In this document: positions 17,224 through 27,113 of the stretch, piece by piece
Layout of the letters: each line of letters opens with the position of its first letter
Numbering within the stretch: position 1 is the first letter of the stretch
Origin: Planctomycetota bacterium
Lineage (GTDB): Bacteria > Planctomycetota > Phycisphaerae > Sedimentisphaerales > Anaerobacaceae
DNA: 42,062 nucleotides
Reading direction: 5' to 3'
NCBI GenBank assembly: GCA_020351025.1
Contig: CP070728.1
Coordinates: forward strand, 1,370,368-1,412,429
Program-made: the position numbers and the translations under genes
The notes under the pieces: generated by a model
Told to the model about the DNA's origin: nothing
Databases searched by the model: none
What the model saw: the letters and a program-made list of their open reading frames with translations, nothing else

Positions 17224-20200
17224 ATGTTGGGAAGTATTTACGATCGTATAAATGATTACGGTTCGGTGAGGATTTCGTTAGCCAGCCCAAACGATATTCG
17301 TAGCTGGTCCTTTGGCGAAGTACGCAAGCCCGAGACTATTAACTACCGTACTTATCGCCCGGAAAAAGACGGTTTATTCTGTGAGCGAATCTTCGGGCCG
17401 GAAAGAGACTGGGAATGTGCTTGCGGCAAATATAAAGGAACGAAGTTTAAGGGGATAATTTGCGACCGCTGCGGAGTTAAGGTTACGCATAGTCGTGTGC
17501 GCCGTAAGCGAATGGGCCACATTAACCTTGCAGCACCAGTCGTTCATATATGGTTCTTCAGGGCCATACCAAATCATCTTGGTACCTTCTTAGCGATGAA
17601 AACTGCAGACCTGGAGAAGATAATTTATTTCCAGGACTATGTGGTTAGTGACCCTGGTCAGACTCCCTTGAAGTTCTGCCAACTGTTGAGCGAAGAGGAA
17701 TTGCGTGAAGCAACCAACAAATACGGCAATGCATTCAAGGCGCTGATGGGAGCCGAAGCCATTAAGGCCCTGTTGTTAAATTTTGACCTTGAAGCGCTTA
17801 GCGCTGAGTTAAAGGCCGCCATAGCCAAGTCTAACAGCACCCAGAAAATCAAAGATCTGACAAAGCGTCTTAAAACAGTTGACGCGGTTAGGAATAGCAA
17901 TAATAAAGCCGAGTGGATGGTCCTTGAGGTTATTCCCGTTATCCCCCCAGACTTGCGTCCTTTGGTACTTCTTGAAAGTGGCAACTTTGCCACGAGCGAC
18001 CTCAATGACCTTTACAGACGGATTATTAATCGTAATAACCGCTTAAAAAAGCTCATAGACCTCAATGCTCCGGAGGTGATTATTCGCAATGAGAAAAGAA
18101 TGTTACAGCAGGCTGTAGATTCGTTGCTGGATAATAGTCGTTGTCGCAGACCGGTCCTCGGCAGCAATAACCGGCCGCTCAAGAGTCTTACCGATATGAT
18201 TAAGGGCAAGCAGGGCAGGTTCCGCGAAAATCTGCTCGGTAAACGCGTGGACTACTCGGCTCGTTCGGTAATTGTGGTGGGACCTAATTTGAAGCTCTAT
18301 CAGTGTGGCTTACCAAAGAAAATAGCTTTGGAGCTGTATCAGCCGTTCATCATTCGAAAGCTAAAACAGCATGGCCTCGCCGACACGATTAAAAGCGCGA
18401 AAAGGATAATTGAACGCAGGGATGAACGGGTGTGGGATATTCTTGAGGAGGTCATTCATCAACATCCGGTCTTGCTCAACCGTGCTCCCACCCTTCACCG
18501 GATGGGCATTCAGGCATTCGAGCCGATTCTTGTAGAGGGCAATGCCATAATGCTGCACCCGTTAGCCTGCAAGGGCTTTAATGCTGACTTTGATGGCGAC
18601 CAGATGGCGGTACATTTGCCTCTGAGTGTTGAAGCACAGGTTGAGAGTCATACCTTGATGATGCCAGTTAACAATGTTTTTTCGCCGGCCAATGGTGCTC
18701 CAATGGTCGGACCTTCCCAAGATATGGTTATGGGCAACTATTATTTGACCTGTATGTGCGATGGTGAAAAAGGCGAGGGAATGGCGTTTCGGGATGCTTT
18801 TGAGGCAATCATGGCTTATGAAGAAGGCAAAATAACTTTACACGCGAAGATTAAAGTCAGAATCAACAAACCGGTAAAGCAATCAGAAGCCGAACCTTCG
18901 AAATGGTTAAATGACAAGGCAGTGGATGCTTCAACTAACCAGCTATCCACGCAAATAATCGAGACAACGGTAGGGCGGTGTATATTCAACGATATACTTA
19001 CCGATGAAATGCCATTCTACAATATGGCAATGTCTCAGACGAAGCTCAGTCGCGTTATTAGTGACTGTTTCGAACTGGCCGGCAGTGCAAAAACCATTGA
19101 TTTGCTCGATAGGATAAAAGATTTAGGCTTCAAATATGCCACACTTGCGGGCTTGAGCTTTGGCATCACGGACTTAAAAATCCCCGGAAAGAAACGTGAG
19201 ATTATCAACGAGACAGAGAAAAAAGTCAATAAAATCCACGTTAACTATAGAAACGGTGTTTTGACAGAGGGAGAAAGGTACAATCAGGTTATTGATGCAT
19301 GGACGAATGCCCGTGTGGCAGTAACTAATGAGATGATGCGTGCCCTCAGGGAAGACACTAAGGAGGACGGCTCTGCGTATCTAAACCCGATATATCTTAT
19401 GACCGATTCCGGAGCAAGGGGCAGCGTCGACCAGATTCAGCAACTCGCAGGGATGCGGGCGCTAATGGCTAAACCCAGTGGTGAGATTATCGAGACACCA
19501 ATCAAGTCAAACTTCCGTGAGGGACTGACTGTTCTTGAGTACTTTAGCTCAACTCACGGTGCGCGTAAAGGCTTAGCTGATACGGCCTTGAAAACTGCAA
19601 ATTCGGGCTATCTTACCCGCAAACTCATCGATGCGGCACAAAATGTAATTATCACTCAGCGTGACTGCGGAACTTTACAGGGCATTACCAAGAGCACAGT
19701 CAGTAAAGGTGAGCAGATTGACGTACCCCTTTCTCAGCTTATTATTGGTAGAACCGGCAGAGACAATATCCGCAACCCGATTACAGACGAGATGATTGTT
19801 CGCGAGAACGAGATTATTACACCTGAGGCAGCAGCGAAAGTTGAGGCATTGGGGCTTGATGCAATCAGGGTCAGAAGCCCTCTGACCTGTGACAGCCCAT
19901 TCGGTATTTGTGCCAAGTGTTATGGGTGGGATATGAGCACAGGTTGTCTTGTCGAAGAGGGTTCTGCGGTTGGCATTATTGCTGCCCAGTCAATCGGCGA
20001 ACCGGGCACCCAGCTGACGTTACGTACATTTCATACAGGGGGGGTGGCTTCCAGAGCTATTCTTGAGCGCGAGCAAAGAGCCACGCAGCCAGGTGTCGTT
20101 CAGTATCGCGATATTAATGCTGTCTTCTTCAAGCAAGATGACGGCACTAAGCAGACAGTATCGCTCAAGCGCAATGGCGAGATGGCCATCCTTGACGCAA

Positions 20201-21543
20201 AGATGCGGGAACTTGATAGGTTTAGAGTACCCTACGGTGCTACCGTCGCGGTCAAAGATGGCCAAAAAGTTAAAGCTGGCGTCTGTTTGTTCAAATGGGA
20301 CCCACATCGTACGCCAATTCTGGCGGAGGTCTCAGGCCTAATCCGCTTTGTGGATATCATAGAAGGAGAAACTATTCGCCTTGAGGAGGAGCGAAAAGGT
20401 CAGGTTGGCAGGCCCGTTGTAATCGAACACAAAGGAGATACACATCCGCAGATTATTATAGAAGATACCGATGGTAAAATTCTCGATGTCCACTATCTTC
20501 CTGCAGGAGCCAGAATAGAGGTGATTGAGAGCCAGCAGGTCCAGGCTGGGCAGCTTCTTGCTCATCAGCCAAGGGCTACCGGCGGCACACAGGACATCAC
20601 AGGTGGCTTGCCAAGAGTTACCGAGGTATTTGAGGCGCGAAAACCCAAAGACCCTGCTGCAATGGCCGAAATCAGCGGCCGTGTCGAACTGCGAAGTGAT
20701 AAGCGCAAAGGCAAAATGACAGTGACAATCCGCTCCGAATCCGGAATGGAAAAAGAACACCATATCCCGCGCGACAGACACCTTAATGTTCACACTGGGG
20801 ATATGGCTGAAGCTGGGGATTCGTTGACAGATGGCCCATTAGTTCCTCACGATATCCTGCGGATTAAAGGTGAGGAAGCATTGCAGAGATATTTGATTGC
20901 AGAAATTCAAAATGTCTACCGTTCGCAGAATGTCAATATCAATGACAAGCACATTGAAATTATCAGTGCACAGATGATGCGCAAAGTTGAGATTGAATCT
21001 GTCGGTGATAGTTCGTTCCTGCCAAGTGAGGTTGTTGATAAATTCTTATTTCGAAGAGAGAATGAAAGACTGGCCAATAGTGTCAAGATTACTAACATCG
21101 GAGATGCCACTGATTTGAAGGAAGGCCAAGTTATCAGCAAAGATGAACTTGCCAGCGTCAATGAGAAGATTGAGGCGCTTGGTGGTACGCCGGCCAAGGG
21201 CAAAAAACCAAAGCCCGCAACTGCCAAGACATTGCTTTTGGGAATAACGAAAGCTTCTCTGCAGTCTGAAAGCTTTATTGCAGCTGCCAGCTTCCAGGAA
21301 ACTACAAAGGTCTTGACTCAGGCTTCTTTGTCTGGTAAAAAAGATGAATTGTGTGGCTTAAAAGAAAACGTCATCCTCGGCCACCTGATACCGGCAGGCA
21401 CGGCTTTCAAGCCACATCTGGAATGTAAGGTAAAGCACCTTGCAGAAGCTCCATTGCCGAAGGAATTTGCGGCAATTAAAGAAGTTAAAGAGGAAGAAGC
21501 AAAGGCAGAATCGAAAGTTAAGGAAGCTTTGGGAATCAGTTGA
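17224..21543 (+). CDS. rpoC: RNA polymerase subunit beta'
   Basis: The beta' subunit carries the catalytic magnesium site. The 1439-residue protein has the N-terminal zinc site (Cys65, Cys67, Cys80, Cys83), the active-site motif NADFDGDQM with Asp455, Asp457 and Asp459, the second zinc cluster ([13 protein letters not shown]), and the trigger-loop region with [19 protein letters not shown]. The C-terminal end contains [16 protein letters not shown] and a charged Lys/Glu tail of about 30 residues. It is followed by rpsL after only 32 bases, so the polymerase and str genes probably share a transcript. Confidence 0.99.
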   Translation: MLGSIYDRINDYGSVRISLASPNDIRSWSFGEVRKPETINYRTYRPEKDGLFCERIFGPERDWECACGKYKGTKFKGIICDRCGVKVTHSRVRRKRMGHINLAAPVVHIWFFRAIPNHLGTFLAMKTADLEKIIYFQDYVVSDPGQTPLKFCQLLSEEELREATNKYGNAFKALMGAEAIKALLLNFDLEALSAELKAAIAKSNSTQKIKDLTKRLKTVDAVRNSNNKAEWMVLEVIPVIPPDLRPLVLLESGNFATSDLNDLYRRIINRNNRLKKLIDLNAPEVIIRNEKRMLQQAVDSLLDNSRCRRPVLGSNNRPLKSLTDMIKGKQGRFRENLLGKRVDYSARSVIVVGPNLKLYQCGLPKKIALELYQPFIIRKLKQHGLADTIKSAKRIIERRDERVWDILEEVIHQHPVLLNRAPTLHRMGIQAFEPILVEGNAIMLHPLACKGFNADFDGDQMAVHLPLSVEAQVESHTLMMPVNNVFSPANGAPMVGPSQDMVMGNYYLTCMCDGEKGEGMAFRDAFEAIMAYEEGKITLHAKIKVRINKPVKQSEAEPSKWLNDKAVDASTNQLSTQIIETTVGRCIFNDILTDEMPFYNMAMSQTKLSRVISDCFELAGSAKTIDLLDRIKDLGFKYATLAGLSFGITDLKIPGKKREIINETEKKVNKIHVNYRNGVLTEGERYNQVIDAWTNARVAVTNEMMRALREDTKEDGSAYLNPIYLMTDSGARGSVDQIQQLAGMRALMAKPSGEIIETPIKSNFREGLTVLEYFSSTHGARKGLADTALKTANSGYLTRKLIDAAQNVIITQRDCGTLQGITKSTVSKGEQIDVPLSQLIIGRTGRDNIRNPITDEMIVRENEIITPEAAAKVEALGLDAIRVRSPLTCDSPFGICAKCYGWDMSTGCLVEEGSAVGIIAAQSIGEPGTQLTLRTFHTGGVASRAILEREQRATQPGVVQYRDINAVFFKQDDGTKQTVSLKRNGEMAILDAKMRELDRFRVPYGATVAVKDGQKVKAGVCLFKWDPHRTPILAEVSGLIRFVDIIEGETIRLEEERKGQVGRPVVIEHKGDTHPQIIIEDTDGKILDVHYLPAGARIEVIESQQVQAGQLLAHQPRATGGTQDITGGLPRVTEVFEARKPKDPAAMAEISGRVELRSDKRKGKMTVTIRSESGMEKEHHIPRDRHLNVHTGDMAEAGDSLTDGPLVPHDILRIKGEEALQRYLIAEIQNVYRSQNVNINDKHIEIISAQMMRKVEIESVGDSSFLPSEVVDKFLFRRENERLANSVKITNIGDATDLKEGQVISKDELASVNEKIEALGGTPAKGKKPKPATAKTLLLGITKASLQSESFIAAASFQETTKVLTQASLSGKKDELCGLKENVILGHLIPAGTAFKPHLECKVKHLAEAPLPKEFAAIKEVKEEEAKAESKVKEALGIS

Positions 21544-21575
21544 TTATAACATGAGAAATAATTTATCGGAGAATT

Positions 21576-21947
21576 ATGCCTACTATAAACCAGTTAGTTA
21601 GACGTCCGCGAGCGAAGTCGAAAGGGCGAAAAAGGGTATCTGAAATTAGCGGTTCACCGCAGAAAAGAGGCGTCTGCTTAATTGTCAGGACGCAAACACC
21701 TAAAAAGCCAAACTCGGCACTGCGAAAAATTGCTCGTGTCAGACTGACCGATGGCAAGGAAGTTACTGCTTACATACCTGGTATTGATCACAACCTGCAG
21801 GAGCACAGCACGGTTATGATTCGCGGTGGCAGAGTCAGGGATTTACCAGGCGTCAGATATCATGTTATCCGCGGTGTGCTTGACTGCGCCGGTGTGGCTA
21901 ACCGCAGGCAAGGCAGAAGTAAATACGGTTTAAAAAAGGCAAAATAG
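21576..21947 (+). CDS. rpsL: Ribosomal protein S12
   Basis: S12 lines the decoding site of the small subunit and controls accuracy. The 123-residue protein has the standard segments [19 protein letters not shown] (Lys43 and Lys44 intact) and [13 protein letters not shown]. In the second key loop, however, the sequence is [13 protein letters not shown] with Arg88 where nearly all bacteria have Lys. Lys-to-Arg at this place gives streptomycin resistance in Mycobacterium and E. coli. Asp89, the methylthiolation site, is present. Order rpsL-rpsG-fusA is the classical str operon. Confidence 0.98.
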   Translation: MPTINQLVRRPRAKSKGRKRVSEISGSPQKRGVCLIVRTQTPKKPNSALRKIARVRLTDGKEVTAYIPGIDHNLQEHSTVMIRGGRVRDLPGVRYHVIRGVLDCAGVANRRQGRSKYGLKKAK

Positions 21948-21998
21948 GTGATTTCCGGTAGTAGGCAGGGCATAGTTGCCAGGTGGTAAGGAATAGTA

Positions 21999-22472
21999 AT
22001 GGCGAAAAAGTTTACAGCTTCAAATCAACAGTTAAAACCTGACCCTGTGTGCAACAGCAAGCTGGTCGCAAAATTTATTAACTGTTTGATGTGGGACGGC
22101 AAGAAAAACATTGCGCAAAAAGTCTTTTATGATGCTATGGATATTATATCTGAAAAAATGAAGAATGTCGAGCCTTTTGAAGTGTTCGAGACCGCCGTTA
22201 ATAATGTCAAACCAATGCTTGAAGTTCGTAGTAAACGTATAGGTGGAGCCAGTTATCAGGTTCCAATGCAGGTAAGCCCCAAACGCCAGCAGTCGCTTGC
22301 ATTTCGGTGGATAACACAATCAGCCAGAGCCAAAAAAGGCACGCCTATGTGCCAGCGTTTGGCCTCTGAATTGATAGATGCTTATAACAGACACGGTGGC
22401 GCAATGACCACCCGAGAAAATGTACACAGGATGGCTGAGGCAAATAAGGCGTTTGCTCATTTTGCCTGGTAA
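21999..22472 (+). CDS. rpsG: Ribosomal protein S7
   Basis: S7 starts assembly of the 30S head and contacts E-site tRNA and mRNA. The 157-residue protein has the usual length and family segments [39 protein letters not shown], and [20 protein letters not shown], ending in [11 protein letters not shown]7 is the translational repressor of the str operon in E. coli; no obvious copy of that site was identified here. The 79-base gap to fusA contains a repeat-based hairpin. Confidence 0.98.
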   Translation: MAKKFTASNQQLKPDPVCNSKLVAKFINCLMWDGKKNIAQKVFYDAMDIISEKMKNVEPFEVFETAVNNVKPMLEVRSKRIGGASYQVPMQVSPKRQQSLAFRWITQSARAKKGTPMCQRLASELIDAYNRHGGAMTTRENVHRMAEANKAFAHFAW

Positions 22473-22479
22473 TTTTATC

Positions 22480-22550
22480 GCGGATAGCGTGTAGCGGATA
22501 GCGTAAAGTTTTTCCTATCCGCTATTTTACTATCTGCTAAATGCTATTTT
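22480..22550 (+). repeat. Inverted arrays of 7-base repeats between rpsG and fusA
   Basis: Four 7-base units GCGGATA, GCGTGTA, GCGGATA, GCGTAAA (22480..22507) are followed by units of the complementary kind (TATCCGC, TATCTGC, TAAATGC, with one 8-base step). TAGCGGATAG (22492..22501) and CTATCCGCTA (22515..22524) form a perfect 10-bp stem with a 13-base loop. The array ends at the ATG of fusA, leaving it without a visible ribosome site. Confidence 0.65.
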
Positions 22551-22551
22551 T

Positions 22552-24627
22552 ATGCCGAGTACTTTAGAAAAATTGCGCAATATAGGGATTATGGCTCATA
22601 TTGATGCCGGAAAAACTACGGTTACCGAACGCATACTCTATTATACGGGCAAAACCTACAAGATGGGGGAAGTACACGATGGCACCGCTGTTATGGACTA
22701 TATGGAAGTGGAACAGAAAAGAGGTATTACCATTACCTCCGCTGCAACCAAATGTCCTTGGAAAGGTTCCGAGATTAATCTTATCGATACGCCCGGACAT
22801 ATTGATTTTACCGCTGAGGTCGAACGGTCTTTGCGTGTTCTGGATGGTGCTATAGCAGTGTTTGATGGCAGCGAAGGTGTCCAGGCACAAAGTGAGACGG
22901 TCTGGAGGCAGGGACGAAAATATGACTTACCTTGTCTTTGCTTTGTGAACAAAATGGATAAAACAGGCGCTGATTTTGAAATGACTGTCGAAAGCATTCG
23001 TGACAAACTCCTCGCCAATCCTCTTTGCTTGCAGATTCCTATCGGAGCAGAAAGCTCTTTTAGGGGGATAATAGACCTTATAAAGATGCAGGCTGTTTTT
23101 TATAAGGCCGAGGAATTAGGCGCGGTCTTTGAGGAAACTGAAATCCCCGCCGATTTGCGGCAGGTTGCTGAGCGTCAGAGAAAACAAATGCTTGAGCTTG
23201 TCGCCGAATACGATGAAGAACTGATGGACGCTTATGTCCACGACAGGCCGGTCGATATTGAAATACTTAACAGGACCATTAGAAGGGAAACTCTAAACAA
23301 CAGGCTTCACCCGGTATTTGTCGGCTCAGCTCTCAAGTATATTGGCGTGCAAAGGCTGCTCGATGGCATCGTGGCTTATTTGCCTTCCCCTTTGGACAAA
23401 CCTGATATAGATGGGCATAAACCCACCGACAAAGATAAAAAAATATTAGTTAAATGCGACCGAAATGCCAACTTGGTTGCTCTTGCGTTTAAAATTACCG
23501 CCGATATGCATGGCGATTTGAATTTCCTGAGGATTTACCAGGGGACTTTAAGGTCCGGCACAAGAGTCTTAAATGTAAATCGCAACAGACGCGAAAATAT
23601 CACTAGGATATTTGAAATGCACGCCGATGAGCGAAAAATTGTGGACTCAGCCGGTGCCGGTGATATTGTCGCTGTCGTAGGACTAAAAGAAACCCTTACC
23701 GGTGATACGATTTGCGACACTAAAAAGCCGATCAGTTTGCCAAGTATTACATTCCCCGACTCGGTTATGAGCATGTCGATCGAACCCAGAACAGGCACCG
23801 AAGCAGCAAAATTGGCAGATGCACTTGCTGGCTTGAAGCGGGAAGACCCAACTTTTGAATGCAAGGTAGATAGCGAAACAGGCCAGACAATTATTAGCGG
23901 AATGGGTGAGTTGCATCTGGAGATACTGCAGCACAAGCTGATAAAAGAGAGAGGAGTTAACATCAGGGTGGGCAAACCAAGGGTCGCCTACAAGGAAACT
24001 ATCACCAAATCAGCCCAGGCAGAGGGCAAATTTGTCCGTCAAGCGGGTGGTCATGGGCAATATGGACACGTGGCCTTGATTGTTGAGCCATTGTTGTCTG
24101 AGGATGGTCGTTGCAGCCGCAATATTAAATTTCACAGCACAGTAGCAGCCAATGCGGTGCCGAAGGAGTACGTTCCCGCTGTGGAAAGGGGGGTTAAAGA
24201 CGGGTTGAGCAGTGGTGTGTTGGCGGGGTATCCCGTTGTGGGAATTAAAGTTAGGCTGATCGACGGCTCCTTCCATCGCGTCGATTCGTCGGATATAGCC
24301 TTTGAAAAAGCTGCCGCAATTGCTGTAGAAAAGGCCGCAAAAGAAGCAGGGCCGGTCCTGCTTGAGCCGATAATGTCTCTGCAAGTAGTAGTGCCCGAGG
24401 CCAATTTTGGGGCTGTTCAGGGCAATCTGCTCGCAAAAAGAGGCTTAATTACAAATTGTTGGATTCACGGAAATATGCGGGTAATCGATGCAAAAGTACC
24501 CTTGGCTGAGATGTTTGGCTATTCCAGCGAAATTAGAAGTGCTACAGCAGGTCGGGGAACATTTACTATGGAGCCGTTAAGCTATGAAAAGGTTCCAGAG
24601 CAGATTGCAATGCAGATTATCCTGTAG
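22552..24627 (+). CDS. fusA: Elongation factor G
   Basis: EF-G drives translocation and, with RRF, ribosome recycling by GTP hydrolysis. The 691-residue protein has normal length. The G1 motif AHIDAGKT is at 15-22, switch [17 protein letters not shown], and NKMD for guanine binding; domain II to V are complete, with the domain IV loops GGHGQYGHV and [10 protein letters not shown], the latter keeping the tip His. Its position after rpsG marks it as the housekeeping EF-G. No tuf follows; instead there is a 498-base leader before rpsJ. Confidence 0.98.
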   Translation: MPSTLEKLRNIGIMAHIDAGKTTVTERILYYTGKTYKMGEVHDGTAVMDYMEVEQKRGITITSAATKCPWKGSEINLIDTPGHIDFTAEVERSLRVLDGAIAVFDGSEGVQAQSETVWRQGRKYDLPCLCFVNKMDKTGADFEMTVESIRDKLLANPLCLQIPIGAESSFRGIIDLIKMQAVFYKAEELGAVFEETEIPADLRQVAERQRKQMLELVAEYDEELMDAYVHDRPVDIEILNRTIRRETLNNRLHPVFVGSALKYIGVQRLLDGIVAYLPSPLDKPDIDGHKPTDKDKKILVKCDRNANLVALAFKITADMHGDLNFLRIYQGTLRSGTRVLNVNRNRRENITRIFEMHADERKIVDSAGAGDIVAVVGLKETLTGDTICDTKKPISLPSITFPDSVMSMSIEPRTGTEAAKLADALAGLKREDPTFECKVDSETGQTIISGMGELHLEILQHKLIKERGVNIRVGKPRVAYKETITKSAQAEGKFVRQAGGHGQYGHVALIVEPLLSEDGRCSRNIKFHSTVAANAVPKEYVPAVERGVKDGLSSGVLAGYPVVGIKVRLIDGSFHRVDSSDIAFEKAAAIAVEKAAKEAGPVLLEPIMSLQVVVPEANFGAVQGNLLAKRGLITNCWIHGNMRVIDAKVPLAEMFGYSSEIRSATAGRGTFTMEPLSYEKVPEQIAMQIIL

Positions 24628-24677
24628 AAACACCCTTATTTTTTTGTACTTAAGGCAATATTTTTGTCGACATTTTA

Positions 24678-24706
24678 TTGACAAGGGTAAATTTGCAGTA
24701 TAAAAT
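24678..24706 (+). promoter_or_regulatory. Sigma70-type promoter of the S10 operon
   Basis: A perfect TTGACA (24678..24683) is followed after 17 bases by TAAAAT (24701..24706), with an overlapping TATAAA two bases upstream as alternative. Transcription should begin near 24713. It is the best promoter match in the window and lies exactly at the break between the str and S10 groups. Confidence 0.75.
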
Positions 24707-24806
24707 TCAGGTTTTTACAGTCGTAGCGAGCATTGTCAGGGACGGCATTGCGTTTACGAGTTGGGCTGTTGCATGTCATTGTAGTGGTCAAGGATGGTTA
24801 ATGTAA

Positions 24807-24829
24807 GTACTCTGTTGGACTTAGAGTAC
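24807..24829 (+). promoter_or_regulatory. 7-bp perfect hairpin in the S10 leader
   Basis: GTACTCT (24807..24813) and AGAGTAC (24823..24829) pair perfectly around a 9-base loop, and an A-run follows. There is no T-run, so it is not a plus-strand terminator. It could be part of a protein-binding RNA structure or an operator. Confidence 0.5.
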
Positions 24830-24900
24830 AAAAAAGGGACCGAACTGCAATGTGGTAACGTATCGTAAAGAGGCCCCAAATTCTTAAGGAAGGCGAATTT

Positions 24901-24951
24901 ACTGACTCGCTGTCCGGGTTTTTACCTACGATAGCGTTTAGGAAAGTCAGT
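24901..24951 (+). promoter_or_regulatory. Nested three-stem hairpin in the S10 leader
   Basis: ACTGAC (24901..24906) pairs with GTCAGT (24946..24951). Inside it CGCT pairs with AGCG, and GGGT pairs with ACCT (one G-U) around a T-rich loop, so three short helices can stack with internal loops between them. Such interrupted stems are typical of ribosomal-protein leader elements, but the match is by eye only. Confidence 0.45.
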
Positions 24952-25125
24952 AAAAAAGGCTTTTCCTGCCAAAAATAGAGTGGATCGAAAGGCTTCGTGG
25001 TATATGCAACGGGGGGAATTTTTTTTACTTTGCTTTGGACTGTAAGTTGATAACTTTAGGGTCTTATAAAATTTAGGTGGCAATTTACAATAAAGAGGTA
25101 GCTTATAGCAAGTGCAAAGGAAACT

Positions 25126-25440
25126 ATGGCTACAGAAACCGAAAGAATAAGAATTAAGATGGAAGCCTATGACCATAGGACGCTTGATGCATCTGCTAAA
25201 GAGATTGTAGAGCATGCCAGAAGAACTAATGCCCGTGTCAGTGGTCCGGTACCCTTGCCTACGAGGATTGAAAGGTACACCGTCTTGCGAAGTCCACACA
25301 TTGACAAAAAGTCGCGTGAACAGTTTGAGTTGAGGACTCACAAGCGATTGATAGATATTCACGAGCCCAATGCACGGACAGTTGAGGTGTTGAATCGCCT
25401 CGTGGTGCCGGCTGGTGTTTTTGTCAAGATAAAAGCATGA
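25126..25440 (+). CDS. rpsJ: Ribosomal protein S10
   Basis: S10 is a 30S head protein that also binds NusB and NusG in antitermination. The 104-residue protein shows the conserved [20 protein letters not shown], the loop VSGPVPLPT, and [20 protein letters not shown]. Length and ending are standard. It is the first gene after the long leader, and rplC begins about 50 bases later. Confidence 0.98.
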   Translation: MATETERIRIKMEAYDHRTLDASAKEIVEHARRTNARVSGPVPLPTRIERYTVLRSPHIDKKSREQFELRTHKRLIDIHEPNARTVEVLNRLVVPAGVFVKIKA

Positions 25441-25479
25441 ATTGCAGGGCGTGGAGCGAAATACCAGATGCGCTTCACG

Positions 25480-25484
25480 AAGGT
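25480..25484 (+). promoter_or_regulatory. Ribosome binding site deciding the rplC start
   Basis: AAGGT lies 8 bases before the ATG at 25493. It supports a start close to the universal MLLGKKVGMTQ beginning of L3 instead of a longer reading frame that begins near the rpsJ stop. Confidence 0.55.
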
Positions 25485-25492
25485 ACGAGCTT

Positions 25493-26140
25493 ATGGTGAT
25501 GTTGCTGGGCAAAAAAGTAGGAATGACTCAGGTGTATGACCAGGCTGGTAAACTGCTACCGGTTACAGTCATACAGGCTGGTCCCTGTACCGTTATGCAG
25601 CTAAAAACCGTCGATACAGATGGATACAACGCCGTGCAGTTGGGATATGATGATCTAAAACCATCACACAGAAACAACCCGCAGATTGGACATGCTCGCA
25701 AGGCTAATACGATGCCGAAGAAATTTGTCAGGGAGATGCGTCTTCCCAAAGATGTTGAGCCGGAGTATAAAGTTGGTGACTGTCTTACCGTCTCAGTTTT
25801 TGCCGAAAGCAGTTATGTAGATGTTGTGGGCACTAGCAAGGGCAAGGGTTTTGCTGGCGTGATGAAACGTCACGGCTTTCACGGCTTTCCTGGCTCGCAT
25901 GGCACCGAGAGAAAACACAGAGCACCGGGCTCGATAGGAAGTTTTGCTAGTGATGCCGGCCATGGTGGTAGGCCCAAAAGAGGTAAAAAGATGGCAGGAC
26001 ATATGGGCAGCTGTAGAGTAACAACTAAAAATCACAGCGTAGTGGCTTTTGATGAGCAGAGAAATTTGTTAGTAGTCAAAGGTTCTGTTCCAGGCCCTGC
26101 CGGTAGTTTTGTCATAGTTCGAAGCGTTAACAAAGCCTAA
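25493..26140 (+). CDS. rplC: Ribosomal protein L3
   Basis: L3 is one of the first proteins to bind 23S rRNA, with a loop reaching to the peptidyl transferase centre. With the chosen ATG the 215-residue protein begins MVMLLGKKVGMTQ; a start two codons later is equally possible for homology. Family marks are the long loop HGFPGSHGTERKHRAPGSIG, GRPKRGKKMAGHMG, and the ending KGSVPGPAGSFVIVR. The upstream part of the open frame has no L3 similarity and is left out. rplD follows at short distance. Confidence 0.96.
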   Translation: MVMLLGKKVGMTQVYDQAGKLLPVTVIQAGPCTVMQLKTVDTDGYNAVQLGYDDLKPSHRNNPQIGHARKANTMPKKFVREMRLPKDVEPEYKVGDCLTVSVFAESSYVDVVGTSKGKGFAGVMKRHGFHGFPGSHGTERKHRAPGSIGSFASDAGHGGRPKRGKKMAGHMGSCRVTTKNHSVVAFDEQRNLLVVKGSVPGPAGSFVIVRSVNKA

Positions 26141-26162
26141 TGCGTCAAGCTGGTTGCAGAAA

Positions 26163-26798
26163 ATGATAGATTTAACCGTTTACAACAGAGATGGTCAGGA
26201 GGTCGACAGCTTAAAGGTCGATGAATCCGTTCTTGGCGGAACGGTCAGGTATCCTCTGCTTAAACAGGCGATTGTTATGTATCACTCTAACAAGCGAGTC
26301 GGCACGGCGGCAACCAAAAACAGGTCTCTTGTAACCGGCTCAGGAAGAAAAGTATTTCGGCAAAAAGGAACTGGAAGAGCACGGATAGGGAATATCAGAA
26401 CTGGCAAACGTGTCGGTGGGGGTGTCACTTTTGCGAAGGTTGTTAGGGATTTTGGTAAACGTATGCCCAAAAAGCAAAGAAGATTAGCCCGAGACTCGGC
26501 ATTATTGGCAAAACTTTTAAATAAGAACGTTGTGGTTGTTGACAAGCTGGATTTTGAGAAGCCCCGAACGGGGGATTTTGCAAATATCTTAGGTAATTTG
26601 AAAATTGAGCGTAGCTGCCTTGTGGCGATTAGGGCTATGGACGACAATGTTTACAAGTCGGCAAGGAACATACCAAAGGTAGTTGTTATGCCGGTGACTG
26701 AATTGAATGCCGGGGATATCTGTAATCATCACAAGATACTATTTACTAAGGAGGCGCTTTTATCCTTCATGGATAAAGGCAAGACGAGTGAAAATTAA
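26163..26798 (+). CDS. rplD: Ribosomal protein L4
   Basis: L4 lines the exit tunnel and, in E. coli, represses the S10 operon by binding its leader. The 211-residue protein from the ATG has MIDLTVYNRDGQEV; an in-frame TTG three codons earlier is less likely. The tunnel loop with TKNRSLVTGSGRKVFRQKG and GTGRARIGNIRTGKRVGGG is typical, as are the FGKRMPKKQRRLARDSAL helix and the C-terminal VTELNAGDICNHHKILFT. As a possible autoregulator it is the natural partner of the structured leader upstream of rpsJ (inference). Confidence 0.97.
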   Translation: MIDLTVYNRDGQEVDSLKVDESVLGGTVRYPLLKQAIVMYHSNKRVGTAATKNRSLVTGSGRKVFRQKGTGRARIGNIRTGKRVGGGVTFAKVVRDFGKRMPKKQRRLARDSALLAKLLNKNVVVVDKLDFEKPRTGDFANILGNLKIERSCLVAIRAMDDNVYKSARNIPKVVVMPVTELNAGDICNHHKILFTKEALLSFMDKGKTSEN

Positions 26799-26804
26799 CG
26801 ACAA

Positions 26805-27086
26805 ATGCTTGATGATTATAGCATAATAATTCGACCATTGATTACAGAGCAGGGGATGCACTTTGCGAATACCAAAGGTGCATATTCCTTTGAGGTAAAC
26901 ACCAAGGCTAATAAGCAGCAGATAAAAAACGCTGTTGAAAAGGTATACAGCGTTAAAGTCAGCAAGGTTAGAACAGCTAACCAAAAGGGCAAATATCGCC
27001 GCAGGGGCAGAACCTTTGGGAAAACGCCGAACTGGAAAAAGGCAGTTGTGTATCTGGAATCGGACTATCATATAGATTTGTTCTAA
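26805..27086 (+). CDS. rplW: Ribosomal protein L23
   Basis: L23 sits at the tunnel exit and is the docking site for trigger factor and the signal recognition particle. The 93-residue protein has the conserved IIRPLITEQGM, YSFEVNTKANKQQIKNAVEK, VKVRTAN-like strand (VSKVRTANQKGK) and the RRRGRTFGKTPNWKKAVVYL ending. It starts six bases after rplD, so the genes are probably translationally coupled. Confidence 0.97.
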   Translation: MLDDYSIIIRPLITEQGMHFANTKGAYSFEVNTKANKQQIKNAVEKVYSVKVSKVRTANQKGKYRRRGRTFGKTPNWKKAVVYLESDYHIDLF

Positions 27087-27113
27087 AAACAAAAAAGCAT
27101 ATGGAGCAGTATT

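Larger units (their letters stand above)
24628..25125 (+). promoter_or_regulatory. 498-base untranslated region: leader of the S10-spc-alpha operon
   Basis: No plausible gene is present here. A near-consensus promoter lies near the start, and the predicted RNA of about 410 bases can form hairpins at 24807..24829 and 24901..24951, plus a smaller one at 25043 and weaker pairings. A run of eight T lies about 100 bases before rpsJ without a stable stem directly ahead of it. In other bacteria the leader of this operon is the binding site for repressor protein L4; this one does not resemble the E. coli leader in a way I can recognise. Confidence 0.6.

Noticed and set aside
21576-24627. A second tuf gene expected after fusA
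   Set aside because: The bases after fusA are non-coding up to rpsJ; tuf is present only upstream of secE in this window.
24641-24647. T-run after fusA as an intrinsic terminator
   Set aside because: No stable GC-rich stem directly precedes the T-run.
25020-25027. T-run in the S10 leader as an attenuator terminator
   Set aside because: The only stem nearby (CGAA with TTCG) has four pairs and lies more than 30 bases upstream, too weak and too far.
24922-25512. A 196-codon minus-strand frame covering the S10 leader and rpsJ
   Set aside because: It overlaps all of rpsJ, has no recognisable domain and would destroy the leader assignment. Its composition is that of an antisense frame.
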